NCBI GenBank assembly: GCA_945881905.1
Contig: CAMCVV010000004.1
Location: forward strand, 1-64,000
Direction of reading: 5' to 3'
Source: Paenibacillus alvei
Lineage (GTDB): Bacteria; Bacillota; Bacilli; Paenibacillales; NBRC-103111
DNA: 64,000 nt
Shown one piece after another: positions 1-8,638 of the stretch. The notes below the pieces were generated by a model. It searched no databases, was not told the DNA's origin, and worked only from the letters and a program-made list of their open reading frames with translations. How positions within the stretch are numbered: position 1 is the stretch's first letter; every line of letters starts with the position of its first letter. Position numbers and translations under genes: made by a program.

Positions 1-19
1 TGTGTCATCAGGAGGGAAA

Positions 20-760
20 ATGAATTCGTATAAACTTATTGCTATAGACTTAGATGGGACATTTCTAAATGACAACAAAGAAATTTCTCGAGAGAATCGT
101 GAAGCCATCCAAATGGCAATGCATGCTGGGAAATCTGTAGTGATTTCAACAGGAAGAGGCATGCAAAATGTATTGCCGTATGTGCAAGAGCTAGGTATAT
201 CTATACCGATCGTAGCAGTCAATGGCAGTGAAGTATGGGCGTCCCCTCAGGAATTACTCAAAAGACAGAAGATGTCTGTCGAATCGCTTACGTATCTGCA
301 TCAACTTGCGATTCAATATGATACATGGTGGTGGGCATACAGTGTTGAAGGTGTATTTCAACGAGATACTTGGGTACATGACCTGCAAAGTGTACAATGG
401 TTAAAATTCGGGTTTCAAACCGAAAATCTTCTTGCGTTAGCAGAAATTAAAAGTCATTTACAAACAGTAGATGCTTTTGAAATTACCAATTCTCATTTTG
501 ATAATATTGAAGTAAATCCTAGAGGCGTTACAAAAGCAAGTGGAGTTGAAACTATATGCCGCATGCTCGGCATTCACATGTCTGAAGTTATTGCAATCGG
601 AGATAGTGAGAACGATTTATCGATGATTCATGCAGCTGGTCTCGGCGTTGCTATGGGAAATGCTCAAGTCGTTGTCAAAGCAGCTGCTGATGTAACGACA
701 GTAACGAACAACGAACATGGCGTAGCGAAAATAATCCATGAGTATTTATTGATCAGATGA
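20..760 (+). CDS. HAD-superfamily Cof-type sugar-phosphate phosphatase
   Basis: Cytosolic phosphatase of the HAD IIB (Cof/YidA) group, probably acting on a phosphorylated sugar or cofactor; the substrate cannot be read from sequence. The nucleophile motif IDLDGTF lies at residues 8-14, and the C-terminal Mg-binding motif GDSEND is near residue 195. At 246 aa it is slightly short for the family (about 260-290). The open frame runs upstream to a GTG at 2, but ATG 20 follows AGGAGGG closely and starts right before the conserved core, so it is preferred. The window edge hides the upstream context. Confidence 0.85.
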   Translation: MNSYKLIAIDLDGTFLNDNKEISRENREAIQMAMHAGKSVVISTGRGMQNVLPYVQELGISIPIVAVNGSEVWASPQELLKRQKMSVESLTYLHQLAIQYDTWWWAYSVEGVFQRDTWVHDLQSVQWLKFGFQTENLLALAEIKSHLQTVDAFEITNSHFDNIEVNPRGVTKASGVETICRMLGIHMSEVIAIGDSENDLSMIHAAGLGVAMGNAQVVVKAAADVTTVTNNEHGVAKIIHEYLLIR

Positions 761-799
761 TACTGTGTATAGCAAGTCATGAAGCAGGTGATGATGTAG

Positions 800-1288
800 A
801 TGATTGATATCGTTGGTTGGATCACAGTGATGGCTTTATTCGTCGTGGGGATGATCGGTATTGTGTATCCGATATTGCCAAGTGTGTTAGCTGTATTCGG
901 AGCGTTTTTTGTATATGGATGGTTTTTTAGCTTTGCTCCCTTTGGGTTTTGGTTCTGGAGCATACAATCCTTGCTCGTTATTGTGATTGTATTAGCAGAT
1001 TATGCGGTAAGTGCATACGGAATCAAAAAATTCGGAGGTTCACGAGCATCCATTATTGGTAATGTCGTAGGCATTCTTGTAGGACCATTTATCATCCCAT
1101 TTCTCGGCTTGCTGATCGGGCCGTTTCTCGGAGCAGTCATCGCGGAGGTAATCCAAGGAACACCGTATAAACAAGCTTTGCGAATAGGAATAGGTTCTGT
1201 CATCGGTTTCTTCTCTAGCGCTCTTGTGAAAATCGTGTTACAATCTGTGATGATCATCTTGTTTTATATTTGGATAGTATTGTTGTAA
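800..1288 (+). CDS. DUF456 family membrane protein
   Basis: Small integral membrane protein of 162 aa with about four to five hydrophobic segments covering nearly its whole length. The Gly-rich stretch around residues 90-115 (VGPFIIPFLGLLIGPFLGA) is typical of DUF456. Members are widespread in Firmicutes and Actinobacteria, and their function is unknown. ATG 800 follows AGGTGATG. It sits 40 bp downstream of the HAD gene and 35 bp upstream of the ThuA-like gene, so the three may be co-transcribed; that is inferred from spacing only. Confidence 0.8.
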   Translation: MIDIVGWITVMALFVVGMIGIVYPILPSVLAVFGAFFVYGWFFSFAPFGFWFWSIQSLLVIVIVLADYAVSAYGIKKFGGSRASIIGNVVGILVGPFIIPFLGLLIGPFLGAVIAEVIQGTPYKQALRIGIGSVIGFFSSALVKIVLQSVMIILFYIWIVLL

Positions 1289-1323
1289 GATCAATCGACG
1301 AATAGATATGGAGGTAGTAACCT

Positions 1324-2046
1324 ATGATTCGTGTAACCATTTGGAATGAAAATCAACATGAGAAAACAAATAAAATTGTGCAATCGGTATACCCTGATGG
1401 GATCCATAATGCGATTGCCAAAGGAATTGCCAGTCCAGAATTCCAAATCCGAACAGCTACGTTAGATGAAGCAGAACATGGGCTTACAGCAGATGTACTT
1501 GATCAAACGGATGTATTGATTTGGTGGGGGCATAAGGCACATGACCGTGTTGAAGACGCCATTGTACAGAGAGTTCAGGATCGTGTATGGAAAGGAATGG
1601 GACTGATTGTTCTGCATTCCGGTCACTTCTCCAAAATCTTCAAAGCACTTATGGGAACCTCATGTGATCTCAAGTGGAGAGAAGCAGATGACAAAGAACG
1701 AATTTGGGTCGTGAATCCAGCTCATCCAATCGCTGAAGGAATTGGCGAATATTTCGAGATTGAGAAGGAAGAGATGTATGGCGAACATTTCGATATTCCT
1801 GCACCAGACGAATTGATTTTGGTCAGTTGGTTTGAAGGCGGAGAAGTGTTCCGAAGTGGATGCACATATTATCGAGGAATGGGTAAAGTGTTTTACTTTA
1901 GACCAGGACACGAAACATATCCAACGTATTATGATCAAAACGTATTAAAAGTGATTTCCAATGGAATCAAATGGGCGGCAATGCCTCATGGAGCAAAACC
2001 TACATATGGTAATTATCAACCATTAGAAGTGATTAAAGCGAAATAA
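1324..2046 (+). CDS. ThuA-domain protein
   Basis: ThuA-like protein of 240 aa with a glutamine amidotransferase-like fold. Visible landmarks are the N-terminal IRVTIWNEN strand, the WWGHKAHD motif near residue 70, the VLHSGH motif near residue 100, and the C-terminal [12 protein letters not shown] motif near residue 200, all typical of bacterial ThuA homologues. The family is linked to trehalose or other sugar metabolism, often by genome context; the catalytic role is not settled. The start ATG follows GGAGGTAG. No sugar ABC transporter or dehydrogenase lies next to it, so the substrate is unknown. Confidence 0.85.
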   Translation: MIRVTIWNENQHEKTNKIVQSVYPDGIHNAIAKGIASPEFQIRTATLDEAEHGLTADVLDQTDVLIWWGHKAHDRVEDAIVQRVQDRVWKGMGLIVLHSGHFSKIFKALMGTSCDLKWREADDKERIWVVNPAHPIAEGIGEYFEIEKEEMYGEHFDIPAPDELILVSWFEGGEVFRSGCTYYRGMGKVFYFRPGHETYPTYYDQNVLKVISNGIKWAAMPHGAKPTYGNYQPLEVIKAK

Positions 2047-2063
2047 AGAAAGAAGGAACTGCT

Positions 2064-3689
2064 TTGACCAAAGATTCATTGATCAAAGGCACGATTATAT
2101 TAACATTGGCCGCGCTGATTGCGCGGTTTTTAGGTATATTTCACCGTATTCCACTTGTTCATTTGCTAGGTGATTCAGGAATGGGAAGTTATACCATAGC
2201 GTTCAATCTGTATCAGACGCTATTGGTCATTGCCACAGCAGGTATTCCCGCTGCGTTAAGCAAATTGATTTCAGAGAAAATCACGTTAGGTTTACATGCG
2301 CAAGCAGAGCAAATATATCGCGCAGCGATCATGTTTAGTATGTTCGCTGGAATCCTTATGTCAACTGCGCTATATGTAGGTGCACCTTTTTATGCATCTA
2401 ATATTTCTGGTGACCCTCAAGCAATCTTAGCGACAAGAGCGATTGCTCCGGCTTTATTATTATTTCCTTTGATCGCGATCATGAGAGGATATTTTCAAGG
2501 CAGGCAGCACATGTTACCTAATGGCATCTCACAAGTTGTAGAGCAATGCCTACGTACGATTGTCGGAATAGGTCTTGCTTATGTACTTTTACAGATAAGT
2601 AAAGAATGGGCAGTTGCTGGGGCTTCTCTAGGCGCAGTTGCAGGTAGTGTTGCAGCATTGGCTGTGATGATCTATTATATGAGGGGTATCAAACGAAAAG
2701 ATAAGTTACTCATACACCAAGATGCGCAGCAAACGGCGTCTTCACCTGTAACGCTGAAGACAAGTCAAATTTATCGAAATTTAATTCAAGCTTCAATACC
2801 TATTGTGATATTTTCGGTGACTGTGACGTTCATATATAATCTGGATTCATCCACGATTATCCCTTTACTCAAAGACCAATATGGAAAAGCGCTGTCTTTG
2901 GAGTTAATTGGGATTTTGGGAGGGAGAGCGCAGTCTTTAGCCGGTATTCCCTTGATTCTTGCGATTGCCATTAGCCAATCGATCGTACCTATTATTTCCG
3001 CTGCATATTCCAAAAAAGACGTATTACAAGTAAGTCATCATACGACGCGCGCTTTACAATTATGTATTCTATCAGGACTACCTGTCGTACTCATGATTTC
3101 ACTTGCGGCCAAACCGTTAGATGTATTTCTGTTTGGTTATGAGGATTCTGCATTTGGTATTGCAAATGGCTCTTACATGATTGCACTCTTAACGATCTTT
3201 GTGATGTTCCAAATTGTGCAGCAAACCTCAGGTGCGGTGATGATCGGTATGGGGCGTGTGAAGCCGCTTGTGTGGATTGTAGCGATCGGGATTGCAGTGA
3301 AATTCATCGGTAATTTTGTTTTATCACACGGGTTGGGCATTTATGGCATCATCCTATCGACAGGTATCTGTTTTTTTGTGATTTCATGGTTAATCTTACA
3401 CGTACTAAAAAAAGAAATCCCTTTTACAATATTCGGAAAACGTTGGTTTCCGCTGATCTTCTCCACGACCGTGATCGTAGGAGCGGGGTTATTTATCGAA
3501 AAAATATCATACCGTTATATCGATATATTACCAGATCGATTGAATCAAGGATTGATTGCTTTGCTCATATGTGGATTTGTTATCGTGATCTATCCAATCC
3601 TGATCATAACGACTCGAGTGATCACGAAAGAAGATATCTCGGCTTTACCAGCACCCATACAGAAATGGGTAAAAAAATTCAAAAAATGA
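2064..3689 (+). CDS. MurJ/SpoVB-family polysaccharide or lipid II flippase
   Basis: Polytopic membrane protein of 541 aa with about 14 hydrophobic segments, belonging to the MOP superfamily (MurJ, SpoVB, YtgP, Wzx). The N-terminus, with the pattern IKGTIILTLAALIARFLG followed by RIPL, is characteristic of the Firmicute SpoVB/YtgP branch, which moves undecaprenyl-linked cell-wall precursors across the membrane. Whether it serves vegetative lipid II, spore cortex or an exopolysaccharide cannot be told here. The start is TTG 2064 behind AGAAGGAA. It follows the ThuA-like gene by 17 bp. Confidence 0.85.
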   Translation: MTKDSLIKGTIILTLAALIARFLGIFHRIPLVHLLGDSGMGSYTIAFNLYQTLLVIATAGIPAALSKLISEKITLGLHAQAEQIYRAAIMFSMFAGILMSTALYVGAPFYASNISGDPQAILATRAIAPALLLFPLIAIMRGYFQGRQHMLPNGISQVVEQCLRTIVGIGLAYVLLQISKEWAVAGASLGAVAGSVAALAVMIYYMRGIKRKDKLLIHQDAQQTASSPVTLKTSQIYRNLIQASIPIVIFSVTVTFIYNLDSSTIIPLLKDQYGKALSLELIGILGGRAQSLAGIPLILAIAISQSIVPIISAAYSKKDVLQVSHHTTRALQLCILSGLPVVLMISLAAKPLDVFLFGYEDSAFGIANGSYMIALLTIFVMFQIVQQTSGAVMIGMGRVKPLVWIVAIGIAVKFIGNFVLSHGLGIYGIILSTGICFFVISWLILHVLKKEIPFTIFGKRWFPLIFSTTVIVGAGLFIEKISYRYIDILPDRLNQGLIALLICGFVIVIYPILIITTRVITKEDISALPAPIQKWVKKFKK

Positions 3690-3739
3690 TCTAACAGTAA
3701 CCGTTTCTTCATATATTTAACTGCTGAACGTATTGAGCT

Positions 3740-3767
3740 TTGATATCTGATGTAAATCTTGTATAAT
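3740..3767 (+). promoter_or_regulatory. Sigma-A-like promoter for the thioredoxin-like gene
   Basis: TTGATA at 3740-3745 and TATAAT at 3762-3767 are separated by 16 bp, and lie 46 bp before the GTG start of the downstream thioredoxin-like gene. The match is by eye. Confidence 0.55.
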
Positions 3768-3813
3768 ATGATGAATATACGCAATTTACTTATCAAGATT
3801 TGGAGGGGAACCT

Positions 3814-4158
3814 GTGAAAAAAATCAAAGATGAACAAGAATTTACACAAGTCATCGAAGACTCTCAAATAACGATAGCTATATTTAAAACGACTTGGTGT
3901 AAGGACTGTCATTTTATTGAACCTTTCATGCCGGCATTAGAACTTCAGTATGCAAAACGACTAACTTTCATCGAATTAGACCGTGATGAATTTCCGGATC
4001 TATGTGAGAAACTGAATATTTTGGGAATTCCAAGTTTTATCGCATTTCAAAAAGGCAAAGAATTAATTCGATTCGTGAGCAAGCTTCGGAAATCGAAAGA
4101 AGAAATCGAGCAATTTTTCGATCAAACCATTGAGGTATCGCAAGCGCGTTCAACGTAA
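3814..4158 (+). CDS. Thioredoxin-like protein
   Basis: Thioredoxin-fold protein of 114 aa with the redox motif WCKDC near residues 29-33 and a cis-proline region GIPSF near residue 70. It is probably a cytosolic thiol-disulfide oxidoreductase or a thioredoxin-like partner; there is no signal peptide. The active-site dipeptide KD differs from the classical GP of TrxA (a true TrxA is encoded at 16768), so its redox potential and targets probably differ. The start GTG follows GGAGGGG with 5 nt spacing. It has its own promoter and terminator, so it looks monocistronic. Confidence 0.85.
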   Translation: MKKIKDEQEFTQVIEDSQITIAIFKTTWCKDCHFIEPFMPALELQYAKRLTFIELDRDEFPDLCEKLNILGIPSFIAFQKGKELIRFVSKLRKSKEEIEQFFDQTIEVSQARST

Positions 4159-4215
4159 TGCTTAGACGAGAACTTTGCACGATTCTTAAGAATCAGCAAC
4201 CAGACATCATCTTCC

Positions 4216-4246
4216 AAAACCGTTTCGTGAACGGTTTTTTGTTTTT
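4216..4246 (+). terminator. Rho-independent terminator
   Basis: A 9-bp stem (AAAACCGTT/AACGGTTTT) with the loop TCGTG, followed by a T-rich run, sits 58 bp after the thioredoxin-like gene. Confidence 0.85.
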
Positions 4247-4359
4247 CAATGCTTTGTAACAATTACGAATAGATTTAAGTTAAACTAGCGTCTATAATAA
4301 AATTAACGTGTAGTTATATTCATGATGAAGCAGCAACTTCAAAAAAAGTAGGTGAGTCA

Positions 4360-5340
4360 ATGCACATATGGATTAGACGATTAGCGGTCAGTGTAGCTAG
4401 TGTAATGTTTCTCATTATTGTCATGGGCGCGCTTGTCACGAAAACTGACTCAGGTTTAGGCTGTGGGTATGAATGGCCACTGTGTAATGGGAAATTTGTA
4501 CCCGCCTATACAATATCTTCGATGATTGAATATAGCCACAGAGCTGTTGTAGGAATTTTTACAATTTTACTTCTCATAACGACGATACTCGTATTTATGA
4601 AGTCATCACGCAAAGATGCCAAGTGGCTGTGCGTGGGTGCAATATTCTTTACGCTTTTACAAGCTGTACTTGGTGCATTCGCAGTTGTTATTCCGCAATC
4701 CGCACCGATACTTGCTCTTCATTTTGGGCTTTCTTTACTTGCCTTTTCCTTTTGCTTTTTACTGGCTGTTGTGTATAGCAAATGGGGGGGAATTAAACAA
4801 ATAGATGCTTCATCTAGCTTGAATAAGAACCCCAATCATGCTAGACGTCGCAACATGATAACGACAACTCATCGATGGCTGATCGGAGGCATACTCGCTT
4901 ACACCTATGTAGTTGTGTATTTAGGTGCGTTTGTCAGACACACGAACTCATCAGGAGGCTGTAGCGGATGGCCTTTGTGTAACGGTGAGATCGTGCCGGA
5001 TTTATCTGGCGCTACGGGAATTGTGTTTATTCACCGAATCGGAGCACTTGTATTGTCCATTGCGATTATTGTATGGTTTGTTATGATTAGACGTAAGTTT
5101 GACGCGACACATCCGGTATCGCAGGCTTCCTTGTGGGTTGTAGTATGGTTAGGTTTACAAGTCATTAGTGGAGCGGTTGTTACACATTCGATAGGAAGCG
5201 AAACCTACTATCTGCTCGCGGCTATGGTACATGCAGTGCTTGTTACTCTATTATTCGCATTTTTAAGTTATATCGGTTTTTTAACATTTCGCAAAAACAT
5301 TAAGTCAGACGAGATACGTGTTTCCATAGACGGCGGTTAA
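4360..5340 (+). CDS. ctaA: Heme A synthase
   Basis: Converts heme O to heme A for the aa3-type terminal oxidase; integral membrane enzyme with eight predicted helices. The 326-aa protein shows the internal duplication typical of CtaA: two extracytoplasmic loops end in WPLCNGKFVP and WPLCNGEIVP, each with a cysteine pair of the kind described for Bacillus CtaA. Candidate heme-ligand histidines lie in SHRAVVG, LHFGLS, THRWLI and IHRIGA. Start ATG 4360 follows GTAGGTGA. The ctaB and cta oxidase genes are not in the window. Confidence 0.93.
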   Translation: MHIWIRRLAVSVASVMFLIIVMGALVTKTDSGLGCGYEWPLCNGKFVPAYTISSMIEYSHRAVVGIFTILLLITTILVFMKSSRKDAKWLCVGAIFFTLLQAVLGAFAVVIPQSAPILALHFGLSLLAFSFCFLLAVVYSKWGGIKQIDASSSLNKNPNHARRRNMITTTHRWLIGGILAYTYVVVYLGAFVRHTNSSGGCSGWPLCNGEIVPDLSGATGIVFIHRIGALVLSIAIIVWFVMIRRKFDATHPVSQASLWVVVWLGLQVISGAVVTHSIGSETYYLLAAMVHAVLVTLLFAFLSYIGFLTFRKNIKSDEIRVSIDGG

Positions 5341-5435
5341 GGCGTATGTGTGACCTGAGTGCTGCTGGATGGATGTGTGTGTAAAGTGGGAGTTGATAGG
5401 ATGAAATGTAAATCCCAACATTTGGAGGTGATCCT

Positions 5436-6179
5436 ATGCTGCACATGTTCTTAGGTCAATCAAAAACATCGCATGAACCCTGGTATAGGCTAGCGATCGA
5501 AGAAATAACGGGTTCAATTGCACGATTAGAGAGTTACCCTATATCTAATGTCATAGACCAAGAAAAATATGATCGATTGATCACATGGTGTAAAGGTTTT
5601 ACGCAAACTCTGTGTGAACTAGAGCAAAGTATGTTGTGTTGTGTTCACTTTGCTAACCAAGTGAATTGCGGAGTTTCTTCTCAAGAAGAGATTTCGAGTA
5701 ACATGGATTATCAACGTTTTGTATATTTTTACAAAAATGCGTTGATTCGTGTTTTTTCATTACTTGATAAGGCTGGATATTTCCTGAATGAATTGTTTCA
5801 ATTACAAACACAATTGATTAAACCTCGATTTTCTTATTTTACGATGCTTCGACAGTTAGAACAATTCCGACAACACGAGAAATTATACCACACACTAGAA
5901 CAACTCAAACATGAATTTCAAGAGACATTGTTTCGACTTCGAGATCAGCGGAATTCAGAAATCCATTACACCAATATTGAATTGATCACACCCTTAATGG
6001 AACAAGATGTTCGTTTGTGTCATCGATTTGTGCCAGAATTAGTTAGTGATCATCTGAAAGATTTACATCAAGGATTTCAAATGGTATGCTTCACGATGAT
6101 CGCTATATTTCAATATACCTCATCCCGAGATCCAAAACGGGAACGAGATGTGAAGCGGGAAGGTGATATTTCGAAATGA
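5436..6179 (+). CDS. Cthe_2314-like HEPN-domain protein
   Basis: Helical cytosolic protein of 247 aa resembling the Cthe_2314 HEPN family of Clostridia and Paenibacillaceae. Near residue 175 it carries RDQRNSEIH, which fits the HEPN R-x(4-6)-H motif (RNSEIH) found in metal-independent RNases. Whether it is an active RNase is unknown. The C-terminus ends in a charged repeat (RDPKRERDVKREGD). Its stop overlaps the start of the downstream SDR gene by 4 bp (ATGA), which implies translational coupling. No MNT nucleotidyltransferase or antitoxin is adjacent, so a toxin role is not supported. Confidence 0.7.
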   Translation: MLHMFLGQSKTSHEPWYRLAIEEITGSIARLESYPISNVIDQEKYDRLITWCKGFTQTLCELEQSMLCCVHFANQVNCGVSSQEEISSNMDYQRFVYFYKNALIRVFSLLDKAGYFLNELFQLQTQLIKPRFSYFTMLRQLEQFRQHEKLYHTLEQLKHEFQETLFRLRDQRNSEIHYTNIELITPLMEQDVRLCHRFVPELVSDHLKDLHQGFQMVCFTMIAIFQYTSSRDPKRERDVKREGDISK

Positions 6180-6967
6180 TTCCACATGGAAAAACGGTAT
6201 TGATCACTGGAAGTGCAAAAGGTTTAGGCAAAATGACGGCAATGATGCTTGCTGAACAAGGTTATCATATCATTATTAACTATGTACATAGCAAAGCAGA
6301 AGCGCTAGAGTTAGTGAAAAATATCAAGCAGTTGGGCGTGAATTGTATAGCAGTTCAAGGGGATATTTCTCAAACGAATGATGTTCAACGGATGGTCATT
6401 GAAATTGCGGATTCGATAGGAACAGTAGATATTTTAATTAATAATGCAGGGCCTTTCCTCAGAGAAAGGAAGGTTTTTGCTGATTATACAAGAAGTGAAG
6501 TCGAATATTTGATGCGCGGCAATTTACTGGGCGTCATGGAGTTAGATGCCTATATACTTCCGATGATGAGAGAGAAGAGATGGGGTAGAATTATTCACTT
6601 CGGCTTTGGCAAAGCAAGTGAAGCTAGAGGATGGACCCATCGCGCTGTGTATGCTGCAGCAAAAGTAGGATTAGTTTCCTTCACAAAAACATTGGCTGAA
6701 GAAGAAGCTCAATACGGCATAACCGTGAATATGATATGTCCTGGAGACATAAAAGGTCTCAACAAAGAAAAATATATCCGCGATGTCGAGCATCTCACAG
6801 ATCCAGAAACACCGATGGGAAGACCGGGAAGCGGGGAAGATATTGCCAGAGTGATTGCATTCTTATGCCAGCCAGATTCGAGTTACATCACAGGGAATAT
6901 TATTGATATCACAGGAGGTCTAGACCCTATTCAATCGCAAACCACAATTAATATAAGTAAGCAGTAG
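6176..6967 (+). CDS. Short-chain dehydrogenase/reductase (FabG-like)
   Basis: NAD(P)-dependent oxidoreductase of the classical SDR family, 263 aa. It has the cofactor motif TGSAKGLG near residue 11, the structural motif NNAG near residue 87, and the active-site YAAAK near residue 160. A C-terminal TGNIIDITGG motif is typical of FabG-type 3-oxoacyl reductases. Its substrate is unknown. Translation is probably coupled to the HEPN gene through the ATGA overlap. Confidence 0.88.
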   Translation: MIPHGKTVLITGSAKGLGKMTAMMLAEQGYHIIINYVHSKAEALELVKNIKQLGVNCIAVQGDISQTNDVQRMVIEIADSIGTVDILINNAGPFLRERKVFADYTRSEVEYLMRGNLLGVMELDAYILPMMREKRWGRIIHFGFGKASEARGWTHRAVYAAAKVGLVSFTKTLAEEEAQYGITVNMICPGDIKGLNKEKYIRDVEHLTDPETPMGRPGSGEDIARVIAFLCQPDSSYITGNIIDITGGLDPIQSQTTINISKQ

Positions 6968-6984
6968 CGTGTAATGTTTAAGAC

Positions 6985-7018
6985 AAAAAGAGCTCACTGT
7001 AACCAGTAAGCTCTTCGT
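6985..7018 (-). terminator. Terminator between the SDR gene and the NifU-like gene
   Basis: Imperfect hairpin AAGAGCT-ACTG / CAGT-AGCTCTT with loop TAAC. On the minus strand it is followed by TTTTT, which fits termination of the NifU-like transcript; it may work for both convergent genes. Confidence 0.7.
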
Positions 7019-7030
7019 GTAAGACACAGA

Positions 7031-7276
7031 TTAATATACTTGCACGACTTCAGTAATTCCTTCTACTTCTTCAACCAAAGCACGCTCTATACCAGCTTTT
7101 AATGTGATCGTTGAACTTGGACAACTGCCACATGCTCCCATGAGTTTCACCTTCACAATGCCTCCGTCAACATCTACAAGTTCAACATCTCCACCATCGC
7201 GTTGCAAAAAAGGGCGGAGCTTATCTAAAACTTCAAGTACTTCATCATAAGTCGATTCTTTGATTTGATCTGACAA
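7031..7276 (-). CDS. yutI: NifU-like Fe-S cluster scaffold (YutI type)
   Basis: Short NifU C-terminal-domain protein (81 aa) that carries or transfers Fe-S clusters. The signature [14 protein letters not shown] contains the CxxC cluster site, preceded by [11 protein letters not shown]. The frame extends far upstream, but AAAGGAG sits directly in front of ATG 7285; TTG 7276 lies 9 nt behind it, so TTG is the likely start. It neighbours YuzB and a HesB/IscA protein, as in the B. subtilis yut region, which supports a role in Fe-S assembly. Confidence 0.88.
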   Translation of the reverse strand: MSDQIKESTYDEVLEVLDKLRPFLQRDGGDVELVDVDGGIVKVKLMGACGSCPSSTITLKAGIERALVEEVEGITEVVQVY

Positions 7277-7373
7277 TTGAATCATCTCCTTTATGATCAT
7301 ATTATATAACAAGAAACCATGAAATGAAAATAGGATGTAATAAATGTTTATTCGTGAAGTGAAGGGTGGTAAT

Positions 7374-7631
7374 ATGATGAGACCGATTGTAGAATTTTGT
7401 GCAAGCAATGCACGCCATGGCACCGAAGTTCTGATGAAGAAATTAGAAGTAAATGTTGAATACGATGTACTCGAATATGGTTGCCTTGGCAATTGTGGGC
7501 AATGTTATATGGAACCCTATGCTTTTGTTAATGGTGATGTCGTCTCAGCAGATCACATCGAATTACTGGAAACCAAAATATATCAAAAACTCAAGGATCA
7601 TGAAGATATGTTAAAGTTGTTGAGTGAATAA
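7374..7631 (+). CDS. yuzB: YuzB family protein (DUF1450)
   Basis: Small cytosolic protein of 85 aa starting [12 protein letters not shown], with the motif [11 protein letters not shown] near the middle. Its cysteines (C in EFCASN, then CxxxCxxC) suggest a metal or Fe-S site, and the fold is thought to be thioredoxin/ferredoxin-like. Function is unknown. ATG 7374 follows GGTGG; an upstream ATG at 7344 would add ten non-conserved residues. It is divergent from the NifU-like gene and upstream of the HesB gene, matching the yutI-yuzB neighbourhood in B. subtilis. Confidence 0.82.
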   Translation: MMRPIVEFCASNARHGTEVLMKKLEVNVEYDVLEYGCLGNCGQCYMEPYAFVNGDVVSADHIELLETKIYQKLKDHEDMLKLLSE

Positions 7632-7815
7632 TGCGAATGAGTCGATTCACGTACATCTCTCGCGTCTCTGATCTATTCATGCATACCCTTATGAAGACAT
7701 CTCACATAGATGCTATTGAGGATTCACTATATAAAGAGTATACTACAGATATAATTCTATATTTCCAAAAAGTAAGGACAGGGATTATGAAATATTATTG
7801 CTTAGGGGGATGAAT

Positions 7816-8187
7816 ATGGTTACCATAACTGATTTGGCGAATGCGAAAATTAAAGAACTTCTAACAAACGAAGAAACACCTCATATGTTTTTGCGAATCG
7901 GTGTAAAGCCAGGGGGTTGTAGTGGTTTTTCATATGGGATGGGTTTCGATGATTCACATCAAAACGATGATACCATCATAGACATGAATGGACTTGAAGT
8001 CGTCGTAAGTACAGAAAGTTTGCGATTCCTCTCCGGAGTTGTCATTGACTTCAAAGAATCAGGCATGAGTGGAGGCTTCACAATCGACAACCCGAATGCA
8101 GTTGCTTCTTGTGGATGTGGGTCATCATTTAAAATAAAAGATGAAGTCGGTCAAGTCGAAAAATGTGACGATAAAGTAGAAGTGTAA
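7816..8187 (+). CDS. HesB/IscA-type iron-sulfur carrier
   Basis: A-type Fe-S carrier of 123 aa. The three conserved cysteines are visible: one in KPGGCSGFSYG near residue 36, and the CGCG pair in ASCGCGSSF near residue 100. These proteins accept clusters from scaffolds and pass them to apo-targets such as the Fe-S enzymes encoded nearby (SdhB). ATG 7816 is chosen because the AGGGGG motif sits 6 nt upstream; ATG 7810 would be too close. A strong terminator follows. It corresponds best to B. subtilis YutM/SufA-like proteins. Confidence 0.88.
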   Translation: MVTITDLANAKIKELLTNEETPHMFLRIGVKPGGCSGFSYGMGFDDSHQNDDTIIDMNGLEVVVSTESLRFLSGVVIDFKESGMSGGFTIDNPNAVASCGCGSSFKIKDEVGQVEKCDDKVEV

Positions 8188-8210
8188 TCAAAAATATAGC
8201 AGACAAACGA

Positions 8211-8263
8211 AATTCTGTTGTGAGAGAAGAACGATTACTGTTCTCTTCAACAGGATTTTTTTG
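8211..8263 (+). terminator. Rho-independent terminator after the HesB gene
   Basis: Long hairpin (arms around 8212-8229 and 8240-8256, containing CTGTTG/CAACAG and AGAGAA/TTCTCT) followed by a seven-T run. Confidence 0.85.
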
Positions 8264-8326
8264 TTTAAAAAAGTATATAAAATATTTTTTTTATTTTTCT
8301 ATATGAGGTGAAGCATGTGAATAAGA

Positions 8327-8416
8327 TTATACACAGAACGCAAGCTTTAAGTAGAAGCTTTTTTTGCATGTATCCACAAGCTATCCACATGTTATACACA
8401 TGGTCTTGTGGATAAC
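8327..8416. promoter_or_regulatory. Array of five DnaA boxes upstream of sda
   Basis: Five sites match the DnaA box TTATNCACA with at most one mismatch: 8327-8335 TTATACACA, 8370-8378 GTATCCACA, 8381-8389 CTATCCACA, 8392-8400 TTATACACA, and 8408-8416 TGTGGATAA (reverse, perfect). The middle three start exactly 11 bp apart, so they lie on one face of the helix. The array ends just upstream of a TTGTTC/TATAAT-like promoter (8424-8455) and 70 bp before sda. In B. subtilis, DnaA controls sda through such sites. Confidence 0.8.
8342..8365 (+). terminator. Weak hairpin followed by a T run inside the DnaA-box region
   Basis: AAGCTT at 8342-8347 and 8355-8360 can pair and is followed by TTTTT. It may be a backup terminator for transcripts from upstream that insulates the sda promoter. 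Confidence 0.35.
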
Positions 8417-8485
8417 AGAACGCTTGTTCTAAATTGGAATACATGTTAATATAATAAATATTTCACATATTTAGGGGGTATTCGG

Positions 8486-8638
8486 ATGACATTGATCAAA
8501 GACAATGAGTTAATTGAATCCTATTTAATGGCTTTAGACTTACAGTTAGAAGCTGATTTTTTGGATTTATTAAGAACTGAAATTCAACGACGCAAAATCC
8601 GACTTCATACGGAAGGTTTATTGAATTCTTCCTACTAA
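8486..8638 (+). CDS. sda: Sporulation histidine kinase inhibitor Sda
   Basis: A 50-aa protein that binds the dimerisation domain of the sporulation kinases (KinA type) and blocks the phosphorelay when replication is disturbed or has just begun. The sequence has the family core LIKDNELIESYLMAL followed by DFLDLLRTEIQRR, closely parallel to Bacillus Sda (a SDELLIESY pattern then DFIxLLxxEIKRR). ATG 8486 follows TTAGGGGG with about 7 nt spacing. The upstream DnaA-box array supports the identification. Its last 21 bp overlap a convergent minus-strand open frame. Confidence 0.92.
   Translation: MTLIKDNELIESYLMALDLQLEADFLDLLRTEIQRRKIRLHTEGLLNSSY

Noticed and set aside
664-963. 99-codon minus-strand frame across the HAD/DUF456 junction
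   Set aside because: Lies opposite two well-supported genes, and has a low-complexity composition typical of a shadow frame.
5436-6179. HEPN gene as a toxin-antitoxin or phage-defence module
   Set aside because: No MNT antitoxin, other toxin partner or defence gene is adjacent; the only coupled gene is an SDR enzyme.
7631-7813. 60-codon frame between yuzB and the HesB gene
   Set aside because: Overlaps the yuzB stop, has no convincing ribosome site, and the translation resembles no family; more likely leader DNA of the HesB gene.
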